A stretch of 64,000 bases of DNA from [Clostridium] polysaccharolyticum (GCF_900111595.1 NZ_FOHN01000007.1:1-64000); one strand, 5' to 3'. Numbered from the stretch's first letter, positions 18,039-27,487 are shown. Program-made: numbers and translations. The notes: generated from the letters alone by a model not told the origin.

Positions 18039-18512
18039 ATGAAAAATTTTAAGAAAAAGCAATAGGTTTATTATGTGTTTTTTTTTGTTTTCTTTTCAGA
18101 AGCTGCTGTTAATTTTTCCGCATGTCAAAGCAAGGGTTCTGAGGTGCCAGCAGTTACGAAAGATATAAAAGAATCCTTAACAGAGAACGATAAGCCTTTT
18201 GAAAGACTATCAAGTGACGATGTGGCAAGCATAAGTATTTATGAAGCCAGTCTAAAGTCTGATATTATCCTTTTGGAAGATGAGGCTTTGCAAATGATTT
18301 CTTTGCTCAATAAGCTGGAGGTATGTGGCAAAGCAGAAGAGGAAGAAAGAATAGGGCAGATGGTACAGATTAAGATAGAAAAATCAGAAGGCTCATCTGT
18401 TATAGTCAAATGCTTTTATCCATATGTTATGATTGATAATATCTGCTATGAAGCTGAATATGAACCATTGGAAAATATTAATAAGTTTGTAAATAATATT
18501 ATAAAACGGTAA
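18039..18512 (+). pseudogene. putative lipoprotein gene with an in-frame stop in its signal peptide
   Basis: The ATG at 18039 has a well-spaced GGAGGG and begins MKNFKKKQ, but a TAG follows immediately (18063–18065). The same frame then continues VYYVFFFVFFSEAAVNFSAC, a signal-peptide core with a lipobox-like FSAC, and about 130 residues of soluble protein to 18512. The best reading is a lipoprotein with a nonsense mutation after codon 8. Translation from the GTG at 18075 would lack the positive N-terminus. No family is recognised for the soluble part. Confidence 0.5.
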
Positions 18513-18643
18513 CTTATTAGATAGATTTTGAAATTTTCATCTAGACATTATTCTGGTAAAAAAAGTATTTTGCCAAATAAGCTTATCTCATAGATCGCAT
18601 TTTCAAAGGAGCCTCATATGATATATTGAGGTGAGTGAAATTG

Positions 18644-19456
18644 ATGAAATATGTAATAGGCGTGCTCATACCGTTTTTCGGAACATCATTGGGAGCCGCT
18701 TGTGTATTCTTTATGAAAAAACAAATTAAGCCGAGAGTCCAGCAGACTGTACTTGGCATTGCTTCAGGTGTAATGATTGCTGCCTCTATCTGGTCGCTTT
18801 TAATGCCATGTATTGATATGTCAGGACATTTAGGAAAGCTAGCGTTTTTGCCAGCTGCAATTGGATTTACACTGGGTATGGCTTTTTTAATTCTAATAGA
18901 CAAAATAGTTCCATACTTCTGTTTGATGCCCGAATGCGAAGACTGCGAACAGCGTCAGGATTTCCTAAAGCCAAAGAAGACTAAGCAGACAGTATTTAGT
19001 AAGACGAAAATGCTTCTGTTAGCGGTTACCATTCACAACGTGCCAGAAGGTATGGCAGTTGGAGTTGTATTTGCAGGTGTGTTAAACAATAGTTCACAAG
19101 TAACTTTTGCAGGTGCTATGGCACTTGCCATTGGTATAGCCATTCAGAACTTTCCAGAAGGAGCTATTATCTCCATGCCATTGAAAGCAGATGGAAGCAG
19201 TAAAAAACAGGCATTTATTTATGGCATGCTTTCTGGCATTGTAGAGCCTATTGCAGCATTTATTACCATTTTACTAGCTGAGATCGTGACACCAGTGCTG
19301 CCTTATTTTTTGTCTTTTGCAGCTGGAGCAATGCTGTATGTGGTGATTGAAGAATTAGTACCAGAGGCAAAACAGGATGATAAAACAAAACTGGGTACTA
19401 TTGGATTTACTATCGGATTCTTGGTCATGATGATTCTGGATGTTACATTAGGATAA
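18644..19456 (+). CDS. ZIP-family metal transporter
   Basis: The 270-residue membrane protein has about eight helices and the two ZIP metal-site motifs HNVPEGMAVG and QNFPEGAIISMPL. A short Cys-rich loop lies between helices three and four (CLMPECEDCEQRQ), a possible metal-sensing segment. The ATG at 18644 is chosen; GAGGTG (18628–18633) could also serve the in-frame GTG at 18635 or TTG at 18641. It likely imports zinc or a related divalent cation. The neighbours give no further hint. Confidence 0.88.
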   Translation: MKYVIGVLIPFFGTSLGAACVFFMKKQIKPRVQQTVLGIASGVMIAASIWSLLMPCIDMSGHLGKLAFLPAAIGFTLGMAFLILIDKIVPYFCLMPECEDCEQRQDFLKPKKTKQTVFSKTKMLLLAVTIHNVPEGMAVGVVFAGVLNNSSQVTFAGAMALAIGIAIQNFPEGAIISMPLKADGSSKKQAFIYGMLSGIVEPIAAFITILLAEIVTPVLPYFLSFAAGAMLYVVIEELVPEAKQDDKTKLGTIGFTIGFLVMMILDVTLG

Positions 19457-19612
19457 TGGGATTGTCAGAAATATGTGGCATACCGTTCCTTGAGGATGTT
19501 TACGGTTAGGGAGCGAAGATATGCATATGAAAAAAGAAATCCTGATAAAAAAGAAAATCCTGTTTATATGTAATCCTCCTTATAGAATTTCGTATAATGC
19601 CATAATTTCATC

Positions 19613-19634
19613 TTTCTAGAAAATATGGTATAAT
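19613..19634 (+). promoter_or_regulatory. TATAAT box and palindrome before the esterase gene
   Basis: TATAAT (19629–19634) lies 35 bases before the start. It is directly preceded by the palindrome TTTCTAGAAA (19613–19622), a possible operator. The -35 is weak. Confidence 0.4.
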
Positions 19635-19668
19635 ACAAGAGTAAAATTTTAATAAGGAGGTTTTTTTC

Positions 19669-22500
19669 ATGAAAACAATGAAAAACAGACTGAGATACCT
19701 GCTTATGGTTCTTCCAATCTTTCTCCTGGTCGGATTTGTCACAGTATTTGCAGACAATGTACAAGCTGCAAGCAATTCGATGAAATTTGACTTTGGTAAC
19801 GGTGGAACAGTCAGCGGCTATACTCAGGTTAAAGCAGAAACCGCTTACAATTCACGTGTCGGATATGGTTTTAACACCCCATCCCAGATGAAAAATGTAA
19901 GTGCTTCCGGAAGTGGCATGTTAAGTGATGCAGTTCAGTTTATGGCATCTGGCATGACAAGTAACAACACCTTTAATGTAGACTTAGCCAATGGCCTATA
20001 TCAAGTAAGAGTTTACTTGGGAAACACTATGAGAACTAGTGTGGCAGCAGAAGGTGTCTATCAGATTATGAACATGACAGGCAATAATGCAACTGCAGCT
20101 TTTATACTTCCTGTCACAGACGGACAGTTAAACATTCTTGCAACAGCTGGAAAAGATGGATATGCATTTACCATGAGTGCATTAGAGATTACCAGATTAT
20201 CGGATAATCCAGCAATGCCTCCAACAATCTGGCTTTGTGGAGATTCTACGGTATGTGATTACTATCCGTTAGCAACCAGTTCACAATGTGGATGGGGACA
20301 GCTTCTTGGCAGCTATGTAGATTCTTCCTTTTATGTAAAGAACTTAGCTACAAGCGGCCAGTATGCCAAAGGTTTCGTAAACAGCGGCCAGTTTGCTTCT
20401 GTACTTAAGTATTTAAAGAAGGGTGATTACTATGTGATTTCCATTGGTATCAACGATGGTAATTATTCCAACGAAACGGAGTACTATGAGACCGTAACAA
20501 GCATGGTAAAACAGGCAAAAGCGAAAGGTGCTACCGTCGTATTAGTAAAACAGCAGGGACGTGCTACGGATGTATCACAGCATCCAAACTTGACAGGACG
20601 CTGGTTTGGTGGATCTCTTGACAGAATCGGCAATGAGCAGAATGTAAAAGTAGTTGATTTATTTAACTTAGCATTTACATACTACAAATCAATCGGACAG
20701 GCTGCAACAACCAATCTGTTCTTAACAGACGGTTTACATCCAAATCGTGAAGGTGCTAAGATTCTTGCCAGACTGGTTGCAGATGATGTGAAATTCTCCA
20801 CTTCACAGGGTGCTACACAGCCTTCTATAGCACCATCCCAAGGAACTGGTGCCACAGGCATAATTACAGATGGTTCCTTAAATGGCAAAGAATTTATGCT
20901 TCGCAATGTAAATAGTGGACTTTATATGGACATTAATGGTGCAAAAGCTGCCAATGGAACGAATGTACAGCAATGGGGTGCCAATGGAGTAGAGGCTCAT
21001 AAAACCTGGAGAGCAGTTCATCAGGGAAATGGATATTATCAGCTATATTCCAAGATAGCAGACGGAAACACGTATCTTCTTGATGTGGACTGTGCCCGTA
21101 CAGCCAATGGAACAAATATCCAGATTTATCAGAATACCTATCATGATGCACAGCTTTTCCGTTTCAAGAAAAATGCAGACGGAAGTTATGTGATCCTTAC
21201 AAAAGTATCCAACGACAGCAGCTGTGTGGAAGTAAAATCAGCATTGACATCCTCTGGTGCTAATGTACAGGAATGGGAAGTCAACGGACATAACTGCCAG
21301 AGCTGGTACATGGAAGAAATCGGGGGAAATCCTTCTCCATCTCCAAGCCCAGTAATGGTACCTTCCGCTGTTCCAGTTCCTTCACAGGCACCAGCACAGA
21401 CCCAAGTTCCAAGTGCAGCACCAAGCAAAGCTCCAGCTGCTGGAAACAGTTCTGTGTCTGTGAAAGCAGATGTCAACAGCTGGAATGGAGGCTATACAGC
21501 TAACATAAATATTGAAAATAAAGGAAGCCAGAATGTTACAGGCTGGACTTTGAAACTGAAAAAAGCAGATTTCCAGATTGGTGGAAGCTGGAACGTAACC
21601 ATTAAGGAATCTGGAGATTATTACGTACTAACAAGTGTTGACTGGAACGGTACAATCAATGCCAATGGAACTATTTCCTTTGGATTTAGCTGTAATGGAA
21701 CATTTAATCCAGACTTCTACTATGAGTTTGCTTATAACGGAGGAAGTACATCCAGTGATGGACAGGCACAAGAACCTGTTTCTACACCAGTTCCTTCACA
21801 GACACCAGTACAGACACCAGTTCCAAGTGAAGCACCAAAGCACAATCCAACCATTTACATTGCAGGTGACTCTACGGTACAGACATACCGTGAAAGCTAC
21901 TATCCACAACAAGGCTGGGGAGCTTATCTTGGTGATTTCCTTCGCTCAGGCGTTACCATAGCAAATCATGCTATTGCAGGCCGAAGTTCCAAAAACTTTG
22001 TAACACAAGGCCGCTTGGATGCTATTTTAAATACGATTCAAAAAGGGGATTATCTTCTTATCCAGTTTGCTATCAACGATGCAAACTATAATAATGAAGA
22101 CCGTTATGCACCAGTAAGCGACGGAACTTATCAGAGATATATTAAGATGTATGTAGAAGGAGCTTTAAATAAAGGGGCAACTCCTATTTTAGTAACGACT
22201 ACATTAAGCTTAGGCAGTTACTCTAATGGAAGATTTGTAAATAGTTACAATGACTATTGTAACGCTATGAAGCAGATAGCAGCACAGTATAAGATCCCAT
22301 GTATTGATTTAAATACTTTAATGGTAAATCATTTGAATCAGATCGGATACAACAGCGCTTACAATTATTACATGATTTCTTCATCAGATGCTTCTACTGA
22401 CAAAACACACTTTACAGAAACAGGTGCAAAAGCAGTAGCTTCCTTAGTGGCAAATGGAATTAAGGGACTGAATATTGAGTTGTCTGGTTATGTGAAATAA
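19669..22500 (+). CDS. secreted two-domain SGNH (CE12-like) carbohydrate esterase with CBM13- and CBM2-like modules
   Basis: The 943-residue protein has these parts: signal peptide 1–33; an N-terminal beta-sandwich domain (about 38–178) of the kind that precedes rhamnogalacturonan acetylesterases; first SGNH esterase (185–375; GDST with S193, GIND at 260–263, DGLHP with D354/H357); ricin-type lectin domain (405–550; QxW-like repeats VQQWGANG and VQEWEVNG); a Pro/Ser-rich linker; CBM2-like domain (597–690); a second linker; and second SGNH domain (728–935; GDST with S735, AIND, D911/H914). Both catalytic sets look intact. It should deacetylate pectin or other acetylated polysaccharides outside the cell. 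Two catalytic domains flanking two binding modules is an uncommon layout. AAGGAGG precedes the ATG. Confidence 0.85.
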   Translation: MKTMKNRLRYLLMVLPIFLLVGFVTVFADNVQAASNSMKFDFGNGGTVSGYTQVKAETAYNSRVGYGFNTPSQMKNVSASGSGMLSDAVQFMASGMTSNNTFNVDLANGLYQVRVYLGNTMRTSVAAEGVYQIMNMTGNNATAAFILPVTDGQLNILATAGKDGYAFTMSALEITRLSDNPAMPPTIWLCGDSTVCDYYPLATSSQCGWGQLLGSYVDSSFYVKNLATSGQYAKGFVNSGQFASVLKYLKKGDYYVISIGINDGNYSNETEYYETVTSMVKQAKAKGATVVLVKQQGRATDVSQHPNLTGRWFGGSLDRIGNEQNVKVVDLFNLAFTYYKSIGQAATTNLFLTDGLHPNREGAKILARLVADDVKFSTSQGATQPSIAPSQGTGATGIITDGSLNGKEFMLRNVNSGLYMDINGAKAANGTNVQQWGANGVEAHKTWRAVHQGNGYYQLYSKIADGNTYLLDVDCARTANGTNIQIYQNTYHDAQLFRFKKNADGSYVILTKVSNDSSCVEVKSALTSSGANVQEWEVNGHNCQSWYMEEIGGNPSPSPSPVMVPSAVPVPSQAPAQTQVPSAAPSKAPAAGNSSVSVKADVNSWNGGYTANINIENKGSQNVTGWTLKLKKADFQIGGSWNVTIKESGDYYVLTSVDWNGTINANGTISFGFSCNGTFNPDFYYEFAYNGGSTSSDGQAQEPVSTPVPSQTPVQTPVPSEAPKHNPTIYIAGDSTVQTYRESYYPQQGWGAYLGDFLRSGVTIANHAIAGRSSKNFVTQGRLDAILNTIQKGDYLLIQFAINDANYNNEDRYAPVSDGTYQRYIKMYVEGALNKGATPILVTTTLSLGSYSNGRFVNSYNDYCNAMKQIAAQYKIPCIDLNTLMVNHLNQIGYNSAYNYYMISSSDASTDKTHFTETGAKAVASLVANGIKGLNIELSGYVK

Positions 22501-22512
22501 TAGGTAATAAAG

Positions 22513-22562
22513 AGTTAGGGGATGTCTCACTAGCATATGAACTAGTGTGGCATCTCTTTTTC
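22513..22562 (+). terminator. terminator, copy 1 of a repeated hairpin
   Basis: GGGGATGTCTCACTAG, a short loop, then CTAGTGTGGCATCTC and a T run. Almost the same sequence follows the cellulase gene at 26154–26196. Confidence 0.8.
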
Positions 22563-22573
22563 TCTGGCTTGAA

Positions 22574-22654
22574 TTCACAGTAAAGGTATGTTTGCTGATT
22601 ATAGGGATAAATATAGCAGCTGTTACAATTAAGTCCTTTGCACTAAAAAAGTGA
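22574..22654 (+). pseudogene. truncated second copy of the 62-residue membrane protein
   Basis: This frame encodes the final 26 residues FTVKVCLLIIGINIAAVTIK plus SFALKK and a stop. They match the end of the protein at 26580–26765 (YTVNICLLTIGINLIAVIIK plus SLALKK). The first part and start are missing. The remaining bases up to 22802 contain no other gene. Confidence 0.7.
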
Positions 22655-22802
22655 CATAATGAAAAGGGGATAAGCAGAAACACTTTGTTTTGCATCTTAT
22701 CATGTCCTTTTTATGCTATCATATGTCCGAATCCACAAGGAAACTCTTCATTTTCCAAAGCTATAATTTACCTATGAATAAATTTTAAAAGAGGTGCTTA
22801 TT

Positions 22803-25800
22803 ATGAAGAAAATGAAGAAAGGACTTTCTGTACTGCTAAGCTTTGTGATGATTATCACATCCTTATGTTTTACGACTGTCAAAGCAGCAGAAACAAACAG
22901 TTCCTTAACAGAAATAAGTCTGTTAAGCCAAAGCGTAACCGCTTCGGATGAGGAAGCAAGAGGAACAGGAGATGGATATGATGGCCTTATTACAACTGTT
23001 CGTGACGTAGATGTGGATTATCTGAAAATTGCATATACCATTGATAATCCATCCAGATTACAGAGCTGGACGTGGCTGTTTAATTTTATGCCATTTACAA
23101 GCTCATGGGCAGGCTGGGAATGTAACGCAGTCACATTATCGGATTCTGCATTAGAAAATGGTGAGTACATAGCCTACATCCCTATGAAGGCCATTAAAGA
23201 TTCCTGTGCAGAGGGGGATGTGGCAGGTGTAAATTTAAATTATTGTGAAGTAGAAGGGGTTAAACTTCAATTGACAGGTTTCTGGGCATGCACAGGAAAA
23301 CTTGCGACAGAACCAGAAGCAACAGGAAAGAAAGACATTGCTTCTGGTCAGGAAACGGTTCAGAAAGATATTCCGGATACTGCCTCTAATCAATTTATGT
23401 TAGCTTTCAATAATGGATGGAATTTAGGAAACACATTTGACAGTTTTGATACGAACCTGAATGTGGAAGACTTAAAAGAAAATACATGGGGCAACCCAAA
23501 TGTAACAAAAGAACTTCTCCATGCCATCAGACAAGAAGGTTTTGACAGCATCCGAATCCCAATGACTACTTACCGTCGTGCTTCTAAAGTCAATGGAAGA
23601 TACGTTATTGACGAATCCTGGTTAGCACGTTATAAAGAAGTGGTTGACTGGGCGGTAGAGGAAGGTTTCTATGTTATGATCAACATGCATCACGATTCCT
23701 CATGGCTGCGCAGCTGGAATGGAAATAAGAGTGCAGAGGAATTTATCCGTTTCACACAAAGCTGGGAACAGATTGCAGATTATTTTAAAGAGGAACCAGC
23801 ACAAGTATGTTTTGAAACAATCAACGAACCGCAATTTGATTACCCAACAGCTCATAATACCATTTACGATATGCTAGATGCTGTGAATTTGGCATCTTAT
23901 AACATCATCCGTAAATCAGGTGGAAAAAATGCAACAAGAATGATTGTGTTGCCAACTTATAATACCAACCAGAATCCAGAATCCTTAGATGATTTATATA
24001 ACCTGATCAAAGGATTACAAGATGAAAATGTAATTGCAACCATTCACTATTACAGCGAATGGTGCTTCAGTGGAAACCTTGGTACAACAGGTTTTGACGA
24101 TCCAGTCAATGGTGGAGAAACTACTTCCAGAGATGCTATTTATTCTACATTTAAAACGGTTTACGATAAATTCATTGCCAATGGCATTGGGATTATCGTA
24201 GGGGAATATGGACTGCTTGGAACAAATGAAGTAGGAGAATATGTAAAATATTTAGAATGCGTCAATGCAGTTGGACATACTTATGGCATGAGTATGGTAT
24301 TCTGGGATGCAGGAAACTATATTAATAGAAGAGATAAGAACTATGCATGGAATGAGCCACGTTTAGGAGAAATGGTCGACGCAAGCATGACAGGACGTTC
24401 CTCCACAGCAGCATGTTTAGATGAACTTTATTTCCAAGGAGAACTATCGGAAGATGTTACGATTCCTCTCATTATAAATGGACCAGAATTCAAAGGAATC
24501 AAAGGATTAACAGAAGGCAGTGATTATACTTATAACAAAGAAAAAGCTGTGATTACCGTAAAAGCTTCTTATGTAAATCGTAAGTTAAAAGCATTTGGTT
24601 CTAATGAATTTGGTACGTTTGATGAATTACTGATTCAGTTTACAAGTGGAGCTGTATGGCATGAATATTTATGCAAAAATGCGGAAGCATCAGCGGGAAA
24701 AGCAACAGGAAATACAAATGGAGTAACCATTCCATTTACTTATAATGGAGCAAAAGTCAGAAGAATTTCTGCATATCAGAGAAATGGCTGTGTAGGACCT
24801 ACACATTCATGGTGCAAATACCTTACATTCAATGGAGATTTCACACCGGATTATGCAGGAAACAAACTGGTTTTATCTTCTTCATTCTTAAAAGATTCTT
24901 CTGTCTTAGATGGGCCTATCCTAGTAAATGTGGAAATGTGGAATGGCCAGACAGTAAAGGTATGGATGAATAAGAAAGGTACTAGTATTGAGGTAGATAG
25001 CCAGTATGCTGAGAATACATCCGCTGAAATTAAGAAACCAGAAAAAATGGTTGTTTATGTAGGAGAAAAACAGATTCCTTCTCAGTATTTAGGACTTCCA
25101 GAAGGTGGTTCCATCTATGGAACATGGATTACAGATTCTAGTGTTATCAAAATGGACGGATGGCCAGCCGCTATGACATTCAGCTCTACACCAACTGATT
25201 TTACAGCAGGCGGAATTCTTGTATACTTCTATGATATTCAAGAATATGTAAATGGCATGTTTGCTGTGAAAGCTATGCCAAAAGTAGAAGGGGTAACGTT
25301 AAAAGCTGGCGAGAAAAAAGCAGTTACAGTAAAAGATGTTGCAAAGGATGCTGTTATCACGTATGCAGTAGAAGATCCTTTTGTTGCGACTGTAGAAAAT
25401 GGTGTCATTAAAGCGAAAAATGCTGGAAAGACGTCTGTTATTGTAACCGTAAGCCAGTATGGCAGAACGGATGATTTTACAGCTTCGGTTCATGTGGAAG
25501 ATTCTCTGATACCAAGTGCAGAACCAGCAGAAAGTGAAGCACCAGCTTCAAGTATGGAACCAGCAGAAAGTGAAGCACCGACTTCAAGTGTGGAACCAGT
25601 AGTAAGTGAAGTGCCAGTTTCAAGTACGGAACCAGCAGTAAGTGAAACACCAGTTTCAAGTGCGGAACCAGTAGTAAGTGAAACGCCATTCCCAAGCCAA
25701 GTTCCTGTTGCAAAAGAAAAACCAGATGTGATTGTGCAGACAGAGATTTCTAGTCAGGTAAGACAGAATTACACAATCAGTAGTGGCACTATAAAAGAGT

Positions 25801-26111
25801 TCGACTTGTCAAAACTTGTACTTCGTTACTATTTTATTAAAGACAGCCAGAAAGAACAAAATATATGGATTGATAATGCAGCAGTTTCCTGTAATTGTTC
25901 ACCATACTATATTGGATATACTTCAAATGTAAAATGCAATGTGACCGAGGAGTATGTAGAGTTTGCATTTACAAAGGCACAATTGCTGTATGGTGGAACA
26001 TTTAACATCCAGACCAGGATGAATTATTCTGACTGGTCTCCATATATCAATTTCCAGTCAGCAGGTTTGGAAGTGTATTATGATGGAACTTTAGTGGAAC
26101 AAAAAAATTAG
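22803..26111 (+). CDS. secreted multimodular GH5 endoglucanase with CBM3
   Basis: The product is about 1102 residues. A signal peptide (1–28) is followed by an N-terminal beta-rich domain (about 55–165) and a GH5 catalytic domain of the GH5_4 type (about 195–550; NNGWNLGNTFDS, acid/base E342 in ETINEP, nucleophile E468 in GEYG). X2/Ig-like and CBM46-like modules appear to follow (about 560–840), then a Big_2 domain (about 845–925). A linker repeats PVSETPVSS-type units, and a CBM3 (about 975–1102; LSKLVLRYYF, YTSNVK, MNYSDWSPY) ends the protein. ATG 22803 is preferred over GTG 22794, which overlaps the GAGGTG site. It should cut beta-1,4-glucan or xyloglucan outside the cell. Confidence 0.88.
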   Translation: MKKMKKGLSVLLSFVMIITSLCFTTVKAAETNSSLTEISLLSQSVTASDEEARGTGDGYDGLITTVRDVDVDYLKIAYTIDNPSRLQSWTWLFNFMPFTSSWAGWECNAVTLSDSALENGEYIAYIPMKAIKDSCAEGDVAGVNLNYCEVEGVKLQLTGFWACTGKLATEPEATGKKDIASGQETVQKDIPDTASNQFMLAFNNGWNLGNTFDSFDTNLNVEDLKENTWGNPNVTKELLHAIRQEGFDSIRIPMTTYRRASKVNGRYVIDESWLARYKEVVDWAVEEGFYVMINMHHDSSWLRSWNGNKSAEEFIRFTQSWEQIADYFKEEPAQVCFETINEPQFDYPTAHNTIYDMLDAVNLASYNIIRKSGGKNATRMIVLPTYNTNQNPESLDDLYNLIKGLQDENVIATIHYYSEWCFSGNLGTTGFDDPVNGGETTSRDAIYSTFKTVYDKFIANGIGIIVGEYGLLGTNEVGEYVKYLECVNAVGHTYGMSMVFWDAGNYINRRDKNYAWNEPRLGEMVDASMTGRSSTAACLDELYFQGELSEDVTIPLIINGPEFKGIKGLTEGSDYTYNKEKAVITVKASYVNRKLKAFGSNEFGTFDELLIQFTSGAVWHEYLCKNAEASAGKATGNTNGVTIPFTYNGAKVRRISAYQRNGCVGPTHSWCKYLTFNGDFTPDYAGNKLVLSSSFLKDSSVLDGPILVNVEMWNGQTVKVWMNKKGTSIEVDSQYAENTSAEIKKPEKMVVYVGEKQIPSQYLGLPEGGSIYGTWITDSSVIKMDGWPAAMTFSSTPTDFTAGGILVYFYDIQEYVNGMFAVKAMPKVEGVTLKAGEKKAVTVKDVAKDAVITYAVEDPFVATVENGVIKAKNAGKTSVIVTVSQYGRTDDFTASVHVEDSLIPSAEPAESEAPASSMEPAESEAPTSSVEPVVSEVPVSSTEPAVSETPVSSAEPVVSETPFPSQVPVAKEKPDVIVQTEISSQVRQNYTISSGTIKEFDLSKLVLRYYFIKDSQKEQNIWIDNAAVSCNCSPYYIGYTSNVKCNVTEEYVEFAFTKAQLLYGGTFNIQTRMNYSDWSPYINFQSAGLEVYYDGTLVEQKN

Positions 26112-26149
26112 AATTAATATAGAAAAAACATAAGGAATTGTATCAAAAT
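26041..26149 (+). repeat. direct repeat, copy 1 (3' end of the cellulase gene)
   Basis: These 109 bases, covering the last 22 codons of the GH5 gene and 38 bases beyond, recur at 26884–26992 with only three differences. Confidence 0.9.
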
Positions 26150-26153
26150 GTTA

Positions 26154-26196
26154 GGGGATGTCTCACTAGAATATGAACTAGTGTGGCATCTCTTTT
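26154..26196 (+). terminator. terminator, copy 2 of the repeated hairpin
   Basis: GGGGATGTCTCACTAGAATA, a loop and CTAGTGTGGCATCTCTTTTTT. It is nearly identical to the hairpin at 22513–22562. Confidence 0.8.
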
Positions 26197-26579
26197 TTGG
26201 GGATTGCAAAATGTCTAAGCACTAATGATGCAATTCATTCTAGATAATGTATTATCAATGTAGATGAAAAAACTTGATATCAGGATATAAATACTATATA
26301 ATAAAACATTGAGTAAACACAAAATGTAAAATAAATAAGCAAAAGAGAAGATTATGTTTAAAAAACGAATAAAAGAAAAAATGGCAGCTGTGTTTGGACA
26401 TTTATATTATTTTTAGATACATAGTGAACCGACTTTTAAGGCTCCGTATGGTCATAACGGAAGTTTTTCAACATTTTAATCTAGATATTTTGACATGCAT
26501 TTATTATTAAAAAAATTACCTGTATTTAACAAGGCATGTAGTATAGTTAATACATTTTATTTCAATTTTGGAGGCTGGT
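26197..26579. other. AT-rich intergenic stretch
   Basis: No credible gene is visible. A 20-codon frame (26354–26416, MFKKRIKEKMAAVFGHLYYF) follows a weak AGAGAAG, but it has no other support. Confidence 0.35.
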
Positions 26580-26765
26580 ATGAAAGTTTTATTGAATCGA
26601 ATAGGAAATATTCTTTTTTTTATAAGTACAATATTTACAATAATAACAGTGCTTACAGCTAAAGATATAATTTTAAATCATAATTACACGGTAAATATAT
26701 GCTTATTGACTATAGGAATAAATTTAATTGCTGTTATAATAAAGTCTTTAGCTTTAAAAAAGTAA
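26580..26765 (+). CDS. small two-helix membrane protein
   Basis: The 61-residue product has two hydrophobic helices (about 8–27 and 36–54) and a Lys-rich end. The ATG at 26580 is spaced correctly behind GGAGG (26569–26573), which excludes the earlier TTG. A truncated copy of its last 26 residues lies after the esterase gene (22574–22654), so it was once duplicated along with flanking sequence. No function is recognised. Candidates are a toxin-like peptide or a membrane accessory factor. Confidence 0.55.
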   Translation: MKVLLNRIGNILFFISTIFTIITVLTAKDIILNHNYTVNICLLTIGINLIAVIIKSLALKK

Positions 26766-26883
26766 TGCAGTGAAAAGTATATAAGTATAGAAACAGAATT
26801 AAGGGTAAACAGGATATTCCAGTTAAAGCTAATATAAGAGGGCATATTAGAGAAGCTCTCTTTTTGTTTTGTAGAAATTTAGT

Positions 26884-26992
26884 CATATATCAATTTCCAG
26901 TCAGCAGGTTTAGAAGTGTATTATGATGGAACTTTAGTGGAACAAAAAAATTAGAATTAATATAGAAAAAACATAAGAAATTATATCAAAAT
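26884..26992 (+). repeat. direct repeat, copy 2 (orphan 3' end of a cellulase gene)
   Basis: It matches 26041–26149 at 106 of 109 positions, including the stop codon of the GH5 reading frame, but no gene precedes it. It is a scar of recombination between tandem cellulase-type genes. Confidence 0.9.
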
Positions 26993-27041
26993 TACCGTTA
27001 ATATGAACAATTTGAATCGTCATATTAACGGTAATTTTTTA
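26988..27041 (+). terminator. hairpin terminator
   Basis: AAATTACCGTTAATATGA pairs perfectly with TCATATTAACGGTAATTT and is followed by T residues. Confidence 0.8.
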
Positions 27042-27148
27042 CTATCTTTAAGAATAATGTAAGATGTATTATAATATATATACAAGGAATAGAACTGCAA
27101 GATAAGTTTTTAAGACCTAAAAGTCTTTTTCAGAAAGGATGATGACCT

Positions 27149-27283
27149 ATGACACAGGAGGCACTATTAAGATTAAGACAAGGAAATGCTGAATTGAGAT
27201 TATTGCAGAAGAAATTCCGAGAGGCAGTGTACGAAAGTAAGAAAAGTAGAAATAGTGAAGTACTAAAGAAGCTAGCAGGCTGA
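27149..27283 (+). CDS. 44-residue basic coiled-coil-like small protein
   Basis: MTQEALLRLRQGNAELRLLQ begins a Leu/Lys/Arg-rich helix that ends VLKKLAG. It has an AGAAAGGATG ribosome-binding region and a strong terminator just after it (27315–27366), so it looks like an independent transcript. No family is recognised. Confidence 0.4.
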   Translation: MTQEALLRLRQGNAELRLLQKKFREAVYESKKSRNSEVLKKLAG

Positions 27284-27314
27284 CAATCGGCATTGACTCA
27301 ATAGGAATAAAAAA

Positions 27315-27368
27315 AAGAAGTACCGCTTTAGTGATTTAATAAAATGCTAAAGTGGTACTTCTTCTTTT
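27315..27368 (+). terminator. terminator after the 44-residue gene
   Basis: AGAAGTACCGCTTTAG pairs with CTAAAGTGGTACTTCT, then T-rich sequence. Confidence 0.8.
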
Positions 27369-27442
27369 CTCTTTCCTTTAAACAGATATTCTTCTCTTTC
27401 CAAAAGGATTTCATAAATGCTTTTAACCGTTTTTGGTACAAA

Positions 27443-27487
27443 AAAGGAGCTGGGCACTAAGTAAAATTAGTGCGACAGCCGCTTTTT
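27443..27487. repeat. AGCTG..GCACTAA palindrome, copy 1
   Basis: AAAAAGGAGCTGGGCACTAA and TTAGTGCGACAGCCGCTTTT form a long imperfect palindrome. A close relative lies at 56181–56222 between convergent genes. The rest of 27369–27729 holds no clear gene. Confidence 0.55.

Noticed and set aside
21635-21961. 108-residue frame inside the esterase gene
   Set aside because: His/Gln-rich out-of-frame reading of the linker-coding sequence.
26354-26416. 20-codon basic peptide frame
   Set aside because: Weak ribosome binding site and nothing else in support. Likely chance in AT-rich DNA.
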